From positions 1 to 26,865 of the forward strand of contig CAYUIQ010000115.1 in NCBI GenBank assembly GCA_964444795.1: 26,865 bases of DNA, given 5' to 3'. The DNA is from JABMRP01 sp964444795 (lineage in GTDB: Bacteria; Planctomycetota; Planctomycetia; Pirellulales; Thermoguttaceae). The notes below the pieces were generated by a model. The model was not told the DNA's origin. It saw nothing but the letters and a program-made list of their open reading frames with translations, and made no database searches. Below are positions 1 to 8,236 of this stretch, piece by piece. The position numbers were made by a program, and so were the translations under genes. Position 1 is the first letter of the stretch; the number at the start of each line of letters is the position of its first letter.

Positions 1-69
<69 letters not shown>

Positions 70-72
70 TCC

Positions 73-1752
73 CTACTTCTTCGGCGCGAACAACTGAAAC
101 TCCCAGATCGACGGGCCGTCGGTCGTTTCCAGCAGGTTCAGCCGCACGTGCTGGGCGGTCGTTGGGGAAAACTTCACCGAAAGACCCTCGCCGATCGTCG
201 TCCCGTTGTGAAACGTTTCCCACTCGTCGCCCCGCTTGGCCTGCAACTCGAATTCCACCACCCGATCGTACGGCTCGCTGATCCACGCCCGATCGAACGT
301 CTTCTCCTCGCCCAAGTCGACGTCCAGCCATGCCGACTTGGTGCCATAATCGCAACCCCAGCGGGTGTTCGGGTCGTCGTCGACCGCATGGCCGGGAGTG
401 TATGTCTTGTCGTTCTGATAGAAATTCGAGGCGGTTGCCTTCTTACCATGGGCGAGCGAACCCGAGGAGACGGCGGCGACGGCCACTTCGGCGGCCGGCC
501 CGTCGAGCCCCAGCACGACGATCGTGTCCAACTCCTGTCGATGCTCCTTCGGGACCGAGATGGTCACGCCCGTTTCGCTCTGGTCGACCGTGGCCGTTCC
601 GCCGGTCAGCAGCGAGTGGGAGACAATCTTCTTGTCGATCGGCGGCAGGAGTATTTCGTCGCCGGACCATTTCAGAATATGGACGTAGATCGTGTTGTCC
701 TTGCGCGTACTCAGGCAACCCTGTCCGAAGAACGGCCCGCCGCGGGTACCGTAAATACTCTCGCCGTATTGGCCGAGCCACTTGCCGATTTCCCGGAACC
801 GCTCGATCTGGCGGGGTTCGATTTGCCCGTTGGGCATGGGACCCGTGTTCAGCGCCAGATTGCCGTTGCGGCCGGCACAGGTGACCAGCACGTCGATACA
901 CTGCTTGAGCGACTTGACCCGGTCGTTGGGTTTCCAGGACCATTGCGTACCCAGTGTCATGCACGTTTCCCAAGGTCGCTCGAGTTGGAACCCGCCCAAC
1001 CGCTGCTCGGGCGTGTCGAAATCGCCCGGCAATCCGCAGCGGTTGTTGATGATCAAGTGGGGCTGGAGCGTACGCATCATGGTAAACAGCTTCACCGAAT
1101 CCCAGTCTTCCGGCTTTCCGCCCAGATCGAACCAGAAGCCGTCGATGCGGCCGTAGTTGGTCAACAGCTCGCGAACCTGGCCGTGCAGATACTCGATATA
1201 CCGGGCGTGGGTCTTCGCCCGATAGTCGGGATGATGCCAGTCGGGTTGCGAGTAGTAGATGATCAGTTTCAAGTCGGCCTCGTGACACGCATCGGCCACC
1301 TCTTTCATCACGTCGACCTTCCAGGCCGACTCCGCGCCCGTGCTCTTGAACTCGGTCAGCTTCGAGTCGTAGAGACAGAACCCGTCGTGATGTTTCACCA
1401 GGAAGATCATGTACTTCATCCCGGTATCCTTGGCCACCTGAACCCAGGCTTTCGCGTCGAACTTATCGGGCTGCCACTTCTTATACAGATTATCGTACAC
1501 GTCGACCGGCGTGGGACCTTGCCCCTTGCGCACGAGGAACTCACCACCCCGCGGCGCTCCGCGCGACCAGCCGATCTCCAACCCGGTCAAGCTCACCGGC
1601 CCCCAGCAGTTGAACATGCCAAACCGCATGTCCTGCCAGTCTTCGACGACCTCGGGCAAGGCTTTGGTCAAGTCGGGCTCCTCGGCCGGAGCGGCGGACG
1701 TTACCGAAACGGCAATCACGAAACAGGCGATGCAAAGCAGATTTCTCATCAT
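73..1752 (-). CDS. Secreted alpha-L-fucosidase (GH29) with C-terminal F5/8 type C domain
   Basis: 559 residues. Predicted to hydrolyse terminal alpha-L-fucose from glycans outside the cytoplasm. Residues 1-22 form a signal peptide (hydrophobic stretch ending in SAAPAEE). The catalytic barrel follows, with the GH29-like MKYMIFLVKHHDGFCLYDSK segment and the FWFDLGG motif whose Asp209 is the expected nucleophile. About residues 430-559 form a discoidin/F5-8C-type carbohydrate-binding domain (NTRWGCDYG, AWLDVDLGEE, WEFQLF). The reading frame is open far upstream, but the start at 1752 (ATGATG) is preferred because it gives the signal peptide and has GGGAG five bases upstream. The next gene on the same strand (membrane protein) ends 143 bp upstream. 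The general acid/base residue was not located, so exact linkage specificity is unknown. The family assignment is firm. Confidence 0.93.
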   Translation of the reverse strand: MMRNLLCIACFVIAVSVTSAAPAEEPDLTKALPEVVEDWQDMRFGMFNCWGPVSLTGLEIGWSRGAPRGGEFLVRKGQGPTPVDVYDNLYKKWQPDKFDAKAWVQVAKDTGMKYMIFLVKHHDGFCLYDSKLTEFKSTGAESAWKVDVMKEVADACHEADLKLIIYYSQPDWHHPDYRAKTHARYIEYLHGQVRELLTNYGRIDGFWFDLGGKPEDWDSVKLFTMMRTLQPHLIINNRCGLPGDFDTPEQRLGGFQLERPWETCMTLGTQWSWKPNDRVKSLKQCIDVLVTCAGRNGNLALNTGPMPNGQIEPRQIERFREIGKWLGQYGESIYGTRGGPFFGQGCLSTRKDNTIYVHILKWSGDEILLPPIDKKIVSHSLLTGGTATVDQSETGVTISVPKEHRQELDTIVVLGLDGPAAEVAVAAVSSGSLAHGKKATASNFYQNDKTYTPGHAVDDDPNTRWGCDYGTKSAWLDVDLGEEKTFDRAWISEPYDRVVEFELQAKRGDEWETFHNGTTIGEGLSVKFSPTTAQHVRLNLLETTDGPSIWEFQLFAPKK

Positions 1753-1803
1753 GGTCTCCCGGAAATGGTGTTGTTTGGTTGAGCGTCGCCACTTTGGCTT
1801 CTT

Positions 1804-1828
1804 CCCCACCGGCACGGGGCCGGTGGGG
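1804..1828 (-). terminator. GC-rich hairpin between membrane-protein and fucosidase genes
   Basis: A perfect 10-bp inverted repeat, ccccaccggc / gccggtgggg, with a 5-base loop (1814-1818). A second weaker hairpin, cctcgg / ccgagg, lies at 1840-1862. Together they fill much of the 143-bp gap after the membrane-protein stop. There is no T-run on the minus-strand side, so this is not a textbook intrinsic terminator. It may be a pause or mRNA-stability element instead. Confidence 0.4.
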
Positions 1829-1895
1829 ATAAGGCTCTTCCTCGGAACATACCTCGCCGAGGACACTCCGATTGTGACTACCGCCCAGGCCCGGG

Positions 1896-2696
1896 TCAAC
1901 TGTCGGGGGTCCGCAACGGCATCCGCCGCCACACCAGCCGGAAGCCGGCCGCGCGGACAGCCCAGAGGGAACCGGCCAGCCAGGCGGTGGAAACGAGAAA
2001 GCAGGGAATGATGCCCTCGCGGATTGCATCGGGGTTGTCGATCACCACCGCGACTACCGTGATCGCCGTCCCCTGGATGACAAAAAGTGTCGCAACGCGT
2101 GCCCCCAGCCGAGCCGCCCACAAGGAAACGCAGAGCGCGCCCAAGGCGACGGAACTCGCGGCAAACCACACGAGCAGAATGGCGGACAGCGAACGCCACA
2201 CCGCGAACTCAGCGAAGAACTCGCGCGGGATATAGGCACAGACGCCCATCACCACGGCCGTCGCCGTGGTCCACTCGAAGAGCAGTCGCAAGGAGAACTG
2301 CAGCCGGCGAGGTACCAGACGCGCTGGCTCGTCGGGGCAGTTTACCAGTCCCAGCCCCAGCAGCCGCAGAAGCAGCAACGTCAGGCCAGTAGCGACAGTC
2401 CCCAGCAACAGCATCATCAACAGGGACCATATCGGCAACGCTTCGTACGATTGCGGCGGACTTGGTCCGATCAGGAGTCCCAGTGCGAGGCCCAAGCCCA
2501 GCAGACGCCACGGCGCCGGCCTGCCTCCCAGACTCGCCCAGGTCGCCAAAAGGGTGCTTTGGGTGAGAATTGTGGACACCCCCATGATCGCGGCGAGAGC
2601 GCCGCCGCGACTTGCCAACACCACAACCAAGCAGAAAACGCTGGCAAGGACGTTCAGGGCAACCATCGCGGCGATGGGATTCTCCGGTCGGCTCAT
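1896..2696 (-). CDS. Polytopic membrane protein of unknown function
   Basis: 266 residues with about eight hydrophobic segments (roughly 11-29, 33-57, 62-77, 86-117, 138-155, 170-200, 203-221 and 231-254). No catalytic or transporter motif is recognised. Between the fourth and fifth segments lies RRLQFSLRLLFEWTTATAVV, resembling the 'FSLR.LL..T..A' motif seen in many uncharacterised planctomycete membrane proteins; this resemblance is from memory. The start at 2696 has AGGA seven bases upstream. The gene is divergent from the large oxidoreductase at 2826, the two starts being 129 bp apart. The fucosidase is downstream on the same strand, so the two could be co-transcribed, though hairpins lie between them. 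Confidence 0.75.
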   Translation of the reverse strand: MSRPENPIAAMVALNVLASVFCLVVVLASRGGALAAIMGVSTILTQSTLLATWASLGGRPAPWRLLGLGLALGLLIGPSPPQSYEALPIWSLLMMLLLGTVATGLTLLLLRLLGLGLVNCPDEPARLVPRRLQFSLRLLFEWTTATAVVMGVCAYIPREFFAEFAVWRSLSAILLVWFAASSVALGALCVSLWAARLGARVATLFVIQGTAITVVAVVIDNPDAIREGIIPCFLVSTAWLAGSLWAVRAAGFRLVWRRMPLRTPDS

Positions 2697-2752
2697 GTCC
2701 AGATCCTACCCGTTCCCGGAATGAATTCCAAGCCGAAGAACGCTCCGCAACA

Positions 2753-2782
2753 TTGCCCGAGCAGGGGACGCTACGGTATCAT
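2753..2782 (+). promoter_or_regulatory. Possible promoter for the large oxidoreductase gene
   Basis: TTGCCC at 2753-2758 and TATCAT at 2777-2782, 18 bases apart, end 43 bases before the ATG at 2826. The match to the sigma-70 consensus is moderate. It lies in the divergent intergenic region, where a promoter is expected. Confidence 0.4.
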
Positions 2783-2825
2783 GGAAACGCGACCCCGTCC
2801 CCCTTGCTACCGAAGGATCGTTTCC

Positions 2826-5800
2826 ATGTCGAAGATCATCGTCACCGTGGCTGCCACGTTGTTGCTTGCGCCGCTGCTGCATGCGGCCGACACGGGCAAC
2901 CGGCTGACCTATCTCGACGATCCGCACAATCCCTATTGGGTGAATCGCGACACGGCCAAGTTGACCACGCCGCAGTGGGTCGGCCAGGAGGGCGTCGAGG
3001 CGGTTGTCGTGCTGGCCATCGACGACCTTCGCGATACGGCCAAGTACGAATCGTTCCTGCGGCCGATCTTCGAGCGATTGAAGAAGATCGACGACCGCGC
3101 GCCGGTCAGCATCATGACCAACGAGGTCAATCCCGACGATCCGATCCTGAAGCGGTGGTTTGCCGAAGGCGTGAATCTGGAAGCCCACACGGTGGCCCAT
3201 CCGTGCCCCTGTCTGCAAACCGGCGGGCTGGCCAAGGCGAAGGCGACGTACGACGAGTCGATCGACGCCCTTGCGTCGGTCCCCGGTGCCCGGCCGGTCG
3301 CGTATCGGATGCCCTGTTGCGATTCGATGAACTCGGTCAGCCCGCGGTTCTTCGCCGAGGTGTTCAACAAGACCACGCCCCGAGGAAATTTCCTTTCGAT
3401 CGATTCGTCGGTGTTCATGTTGCTGACGTCCAACGACCCGGAGTTGCCGCCGGAGATCGGCCTGGACGAACAGCGGCGGCAGCGGTTCTTGAAATACGTG
3501 CCGGCCGATCGCAACTACTGCAACTGGGTCGAAGACTATCCCTACCCGTTCGTCGTCGGCCGGCTTTGCTGGCAGTTTCCCACCGTGATGCCCAGCGATT
3601 GGGACGCCCAGCATCTGCACGGCACCTGTAACCCGACGACGGTGCGCGATTTCAAGGTGGCGGTCGACGCGGCGGTTGTCAAGCGGGGCGCGTTCTCGAT
3701 CTGCTTTCATCCCCACAACTGGATCCGCAACGATCAGATCGTCGAACTGATCGACCATGCCGCCAAGACGCACGGCGGGAAGGTGCTTTTCCTCAATTTC
3801 CGCGAAGTGCTGGACCGGGTCAACGAGAACCTGCTTGGCGGGCAACCACTCCGCGCGGCCGACGGCGGGGACAACGGCGTGCGGCTGCTGGATCTCGACA
3901 ACGACGGCTTTCTCGACGTGGTGATCGGCAACGCGTCGGTCCGCCAAACCCGCCTTTGGTTGCCCGAGAAGCAGCGCTGGCAGGTTTCCGATTTCCCCGT
4001 GTCGTTGGTGCGCGACCAGCAAGCCACGGGCGTGCAATTTGGCGTTTTGCGAAGTACCGGTCGTGCCAGCATTATGGTACGCAACGAGAAGACCGCCGGC
4101 GTGTGGCACTTCAACGGGCAACGATGGGTGGCCGATCCTCAGGGGCTCGCCGGTTTGGAACTCGACGGGCCGGTGTTTACATGCCGCGATGGCCGCGACC
4201 AAGGACTTCGGCTTCGCGATCTGGACGGCGACGGAGTGTGCGAAGCGATCGTCGGCAATCCCCAGCAGCGGGGCGTGTTTCAATGGGCAGAAACCGACCG
4301 CCGCTGGAAGAAGCTGCCCTTTGCGCTGCCCGAGGGTGCCACGTTCGTCGATGCCCGGGGCCGCGATGCCGGACTCCGACTGGTCGACGTCGACGAAGAT
4401 GGCCGGGCCGACGTCGTCTTCTCCAACGCCGAGCGATACGCGCTTTGTCTGTTCACCTCAATGACCGAAGGCTGGTCGCAACGGGTACTCGCCGGTCCGC
4501 GCGGCGACGCTGGCGCACTACCGATGATTGTTCGCGCCGACGGCACCGACAACGGGGCCTGGTTCAAGCAGCGGCGGATGTGGGTGCAAAACGAAGACAC
4601 CGGCGCGACGCTGCCGCATCAGGTCGACGTCCGCCGGTTCACCGACCTGCTCGACGTGCGAAAAGACCCGCCGGCCCGCTCGCCGGAGAGTTCGCTGGGC
4701 GCGATGCAGCCGCGGCCCGGGTTTGCCGTCGAACTGGTGGCCGCCGAACCGCTGGTGGCCGACCCCGTCGACGTGGCCTGGGGGCCCGACGGCAAGATGT
4801 GGGTCGTGGAAATGGCCGACTATCCCTTGGGGCTCGACGACAAGGGCCAAATCGGCGGCCGCGTGCGCTGGCTGGAAGATACCGACGGCGACGGCCGCTA
4901 CGATCGATCGACCGTGTTTCTCGAACCGGTCCCCTATCCCACCAGCGTCATGCCCTGGCGCAACGGGGTTCTCGTCGCCGCCGCACCGGAAGTGTTTTAT
5001 GCCGAAGACACCGACGGCGACGGCCGGGCCGATCGGCGGCGGACCATCTTCTCCGGGTTCGGTCAGGGGAATCAACAGCACCGGGTCAACCATCTCCGCT
5101 GGGGGCTCGACAACTGGGTCTACCTGGCCAACGGCGACAGCAACGGCGTGATCCGCTCGGAAAAGACGGGCCAGAAACTCGACATGAGCGGCCGCGATCT
5201 GCGTATGCGGCCCGACCAGGGGCTGCTCGACGTGCAAGCCGGCCGCACGCAACACGGCCGCAATCGCGACGACTGGGGCAACTGGTTCGGCTGCAACAAC
5301 CCGAATCCCGGTTGGCATTACGTGCTGGCCGATCACTACCTTCGCCGCAATCCCCACTACGCGCCGCCCAGCGCGCGGCGCGATCTGATCGCGGCCCGAG
5401 ATGTTTTTCCCATTGGCCGGGTCGTGACCCATTGTTTCTACGACCAGCCGACTCCGCTTGCGGGTCAGCCAGGGCGATGGACGTGTATTTGCAGCGCGAT
5501 GATCTATCGCGACGAACTGTTCGGGCCTGATTTCAACGGTAACTTGTTCGTCAGCGACGCCGTCTACAACACGGTCCACCGGATGATCGTCGAGCCCGAC
5601 GGTGTCTCGTTTCGCGGCCGGCGAGCCCAGGACGAACAGCATTCGGAGTTTCTCGCTTCGACCGATCCCTGGTTTCGCCCCACAACCTTGCGTACCGGAC
5701 CGGACGGGGCGCTGTACGTGTGCGACATGTACCGCTTTGTCATCGAGCATCCCGAGTGGATCGACGATGCGTTGGAGAAGACGCTCGATTTGCGCAAGGG

Positions 5801-7973
5801 TCACGATCGGGGGCGAATCTATCGGGTGTTTCCCGTACACAATCGACCCCGGCCCATCCCGCGACTGGACAAGCTCGATACGGCCGGACTGGTCGCGGCT
5901 CTGGATAGCCCCAGCGGCTGGCAACGCGACATGGCCCAGCAAATGCTCCTCTGGCGGGCCGATCGCGCGGCCGTCGAATCGTTGGAGAAGACGGCGGCGA
6001 AGTCTGCCCGCCCGCTGGCCCGGCTTCATGCGTTATGCACGCTCGAAGGACTCGGGGCGTTGCGCGGGGAGGTTGTTGCCAAGGCGCTGGCCGACGAGCA
6101 TCCCGGCGTGCGCCGCCATGCGATTCGGCTGAGCGAACCGTTGCTCGGCGCCCATGCCCAACTTGGCCCGGCGGCGCTGCGGTTGCTCGACGATCCCGAC
6201 GCCCCGGTCCGTATGCAACTGGCCTACAGTTTGGGTCATTGGAACGACCCGCGGGCCGGTCGCGCATTGGGACAATTGGCCGTGCGCAATGTCGACGACC
6301 CGTATATCACCGCGGCCGTGATGAGTTCGGCTTCCGCGGCGCACCTCGGGCCGATGATCGCCGAAGTGCTGGGCGACACGGAACAGGCACACCGGCGGGT
6401 CGGACTGATCGGCACCCTGTTGAATCTGGCCGTGGCGATGAAGGACCAACGGGCGATCACCGCCGCGCTGGAAAAGGTCGCCGCCGAGCCGGCCGGGGGT
6501 TACGCCCGCTGGCAGTTCGTGGCCACGGCCCGATTGCTCGACGGGCTCGATGGCCGCCGTCTCTCGCTGACGCAGCTTGGCGGTGGTGCGAGCGACGAAC
6601 TCCAAGCGGCACTGAAACGGACCGACGCCCTGCTGGCCGCCGCCGGCGAGTTGGTCGCCGACGATCGCGCGCCACTGGCCGACCGCGTGGCGGCCGTGGG
6701 TATTCTCGGGCGCCAAGGCAAGGGGTCGGCCGCCGATCTCGATACGCTCGTCGAACTGCTGGTGCCGCAAACACCGCTGGAATTGCAGCTTGCCGCCGTG
6801 GAAACGATGCGCCGGTTGCCCGCGGCCGACGTGCCCGAGTTGATGTTCGAAGCCTGGCCGGGGGTTGGGTCGAAGGTTCATGCGGCCATGCTCGACGTGC
6901 TGCTGGGCCGCCCCCATTGGACCGCGGCGCTGCTCGACGTGGCCGAAGCACGCGACGAGATGCGGCTGGCCGTCGACGTCACGCGCCGCGAGGCGTTGCG
7001 CCATCATCGCGACGAGGGCATTCGCGCCCGGGCCGAGAAACTCTTCGGCGCGGCCACCACCAAGGAGTCGATCGCCCGGGTGATCGAGACCTTCAAACCG
7101 GTCGAGACCATGGCCGGCGACGTCGAGCGAGGCAAGGCGGCTTTCACCGACGCGACCTGCGCCGACTGCCACAAGCTGGCCGACGTGGGAACCGACGTGG
7201 GGCCCGATCTTCGCACCCTGGTCGACAAGTCGGCCGCCGCGCTGCTCGTGGCCACCTTCGATCCCAACCGGGCGGTGGAAGACCGGTTCATCGAGTACAC
7301 GGCCATCACCGCCGACGGCCTGACCCTCTCGGGCATGATTACCGAGGAGACCAGCAGCAGCGTCACGCTGGTCGACAGCAAGGGCAAGGCCCACGTCGTG
7401 TTGCGGCGCGATCTGGACGAGCTGGTCAGCAACGCCCGCTCGCACATGCCCGAGGGCTTGGAGGGCAAGATCACACACCGCCAGATGGCCGATCTGGTGG
7501 CCTTCATCGGCGGCACGGGTCCGCCGCGTAAGGAATTTCCCGGCAACCGGCCCGAGTTGATTCGTCCCGGCGCCGACGGCACGCTGCAACTTGCCGCCAC
7601 GGCGGCGGAGATTTACGGTCCGTCGATCGTCTTCGAGCCCAAGTACCGGAACCTCGGCTACTGGAGCCGCCCCGAAGCTTATGCCGTTTGGTCGATCGAG
7701 GTCGCCGCATCGGCGACGTACGCGGTGGAACTCGACGGTGCATCGCCCTACCAATCGGGTCGCAACCGGTTCCTGCTCCAAGCGTCGGGCATTTCGCTCA
7801 CCGGCGATGTCCCCGGCACGGGCTCGTGGGACGTTTACACGCAACAGCCCATCGGCCAAATCACCCTGCCTTCCGGCACCCACCGCCTGATTTTCCGCAG
7901 CGCCGGACCTATCTGGCAAAACATGCTCGATCTTCGCACGCTGCGACTGAAGCCGGTCACCGCGGACCGGTGA
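2826..7973 (+). CDS. Secreted multi-module PVC-type oxidoreductase: deacetylase-like, FG-GAP, dehydrogenase propeller, HEAT, c-type heme, C-terminal binding-like domain
   Basis: 1715 residues. The start at 2826 gives a signal peptide (1-21, ends LLHAAD) and has GAAGGA eight bases upstream; the longer open frame from 2451 is not needed. Modules in order: (1) about 30-335, polysaccharide-deacetylase (NodB)-like, with Asp66-Asp67, His121-TVA-His125, Arg161 (YRMP) and FHPHNW at His295/His297; (2) about 345-610, three FG-GAP/VCBS-type repeats (LDLDNDGFLDVV, LRDLDGDG, VDVDEDGRADVV); (3) about 626-998, the Pirellula-type membrane-bound dehydrogenase propeller (AWGPDGKMWVVEMADYP); (4) about 1005-1400, HEAT-like helical repeats; (5) about 1430-1560, the PVC heme-binding domain with CADCH at 1445-1449 and probable distal ligand Met1541 in SHMPEGLE; (6) about 1570-1715, an unassigned all-beta, possibly carbohydrate-binding domain. 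Modules 3-5 are a known planctomycete combination. Substrate and electron partner are unknown. The fusion suggests deacetylation and oxidation of a sugar polymer at one site (inference). Confidence 0.88.
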   Translation: MSKIIVTVAATLLLAPLLHAADTGNRLTYLDDPHNPYWVNRDTAKLTTPQWVGQEGVEAVVVLAIDDLRDTAKYESFLRPIFERLKKIDDRAPVSIMTNEVNPDDPILKRWFAEGVNLEAHTVAHPCPCLQTGGLAKAKATYDESIDALASVPGARPVAYRMPCCDSMNSVSPRFFAEVFNKTTPRGNFLSIDSSVFMLLTSNDPELPPEIGLDEQRRQRFLKYVPADRNYCNWVEDYPYPFVVGRLCWQFPTVMPSDWDAQHLHGTCNPTTVRDFKVAVDAAVVKRGAFSICFHPHNWIRNDQIVELIDHAAKTHGGKVLFLNFREVLDRVNENLLGGQPLRAADGGDNGVRLLDLDNDGFLDVVIGNASVRQTRLWLPEKQRWQVSDFPVSLVRDQQATGVQFGVLRSTGRASIMVRNEKTAGVWHFNGQRWVADPQGLAGLELDGPVFTCRDGRDQGLRLRDLDGDGVCEAIVGNPQQRGVFQWAETDRRWKKLPFALPEGATFVDARGRDAGLRLVDVDEDGRADVVFSNAERYALCLFTSMTEGWSQRVLAGPRGDAGALPMIVRADGTDNGAWFKQRRMWVQNEDTGATLPHQVDVRRFTDLLDVRKDPPARSPESSLGAMQPRPGFAVELVAAEPLVADPVDVAWGPDGKMWVVEMADYPLGLDDKGQIGGRVRWLEDTDGDGRYDRSTVFLEPVPYPTSVMPWRNGVLVAAAPEVFYAEDTDGDGRADRRRTIFSGFGQGNQQHRVNHLRWGLDNWVYLANGDSNGVIRSEKTGQKLDMSGRDLRMRPDQGLLDVQAGRTQHGRNRDDWGNWFGCNNPNPGWHYVLADHYLRRNPHYAPPSARRDLIAARDVFPIGRVVTHCFYDQPTPLAGQPGRWTCICSAMIYRDELFGPDFNGNLFVSDAVYNTVHRMIVEPDGVSFRGRRAQDEQHSEFLASTDPWFRPTTLRTGPDGALYVCDMYRFVIEHPEWIDDALEKTLDLRKGHDRGRIYRVFPVHNRPRPIPRLDKLDTAGLVAALDSPSGWQRDMAQQMLLWRADRAAVESLEKTAAKSARPLARLHALCTLEGLGALRGEVVAKALADEHPGVRRHAIRLSEPLLGAHAQLGPAALRLLDDPDAPVRMQLAYSLGHWNDPRAGRALGQLAVRNVDDPYITAAVMSSASAAHLGPMIAEVLGDTEQAHRRVGLIGTLLNLAVAMKDQRAITAALEKVAAEPAGGYARWQFVATARLLDGLDGRRLSLTQLGGGASDELQAALKRTDALLAAAGELVADDRAPLADRVAAVGILGRQGKGSAADLDTLVELLVPQTPLELQLAAVETMRRLPAADVPELMFEAWPGVGSKVHAAMLDVLLGRPHWTAALLDVAEARDEMRLAVDVTRREALRHHRDEGIRARAEKLFGAATTKESIARVIETFKPVETMAGDVERGKAAFTDATCADCHKLADVGTDVGPDLRTLVDKSAAALLVATFDPNRAVEDRFIEYTAITADGLTLSGMITEETSSSVTLVDSKGKAHVVLRRDLDELVSNARSHMPEGLEGKITHRQMADLVAFIGGTGPPRKEFPGNRPELIRPGADGTLQLAATAAEIYGPSIVFEPKYRNLGYWSRPEAYAVWSIEVAASATYAVELDGASPYQSGRNRFLLQASGISLTGDVPGTGSWDVYTQQPIGQITLPSGTHRLIFRSAGPIWQNMLDLRTLRLKPVTADR

Positions 7974-8236
7974 GCCTTGCGTCTCCCCTCGCCCTGGAGG
8001 GCATTGGTGTCTACACATTTATGAGCTGTCGAGGAAGGGCAGCGCGTGGGCGGCCAGCGCTTTGATTGTCCGTGGATCGTAGTCGGTATGTTCGAGCGGA
8101 TCGCTGACCTCGACGGCATGGCCGTGGCGTACGGTAGATTGTACGTAGCGCCGAGCGATGGTAGTATTGTTTGCCTGAGGCAGCAGCAGGCCCAATGATT
8201 CAAGAGCCCATATCAACAAGCCAGAGGGATTGAACC
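7974..8236. other. 263-bp intergenic stretch with possible decayed gene end
   Basis: No intact gene is seen. On the minus strand a frame at 8019-8219 stays open for 66 codons and ends with a protein-like tail (VRHGHAVEVSDPLEHTDYD, then a short Ala/Leu-rich end). It has no plausible start codon or ribosome-binding site, and the same frame runs upstream into the sulfatase start region. It could be the 3' remnant of a deleted gene, but it is too short to identify. A short imperfect hairpin (gccct/agggc, near 8000) follows the oxidoreductase stop, without a T-run. Confidence 0.3.

Noticed and set aside
148..1782. 544-codon plus-strand open frame opposite the fucosidase
   Set aside because: It is the antisense shadow of a strongly supported GH29 gene; composition is Arg/Val/Gly-rich with no recognisable motif.
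2451..2825. Upstream extension of the large oxidoreductase by 125 codons
   Set aside because: It would overlap the divergent membrane-protein gene and bury the signal peptide; the ATG at 2826 has a good ribosome-binding site.
2706..4283. Long minus-strand open frame opposite the large oxidoreductase, and similar ones at 4518-6029 and 6033-8018
   Set aside because: High-GC codon bias leaves the antisense frames open; none shows domains or start signals, whereas the plus strand has clear catalytic motifs.
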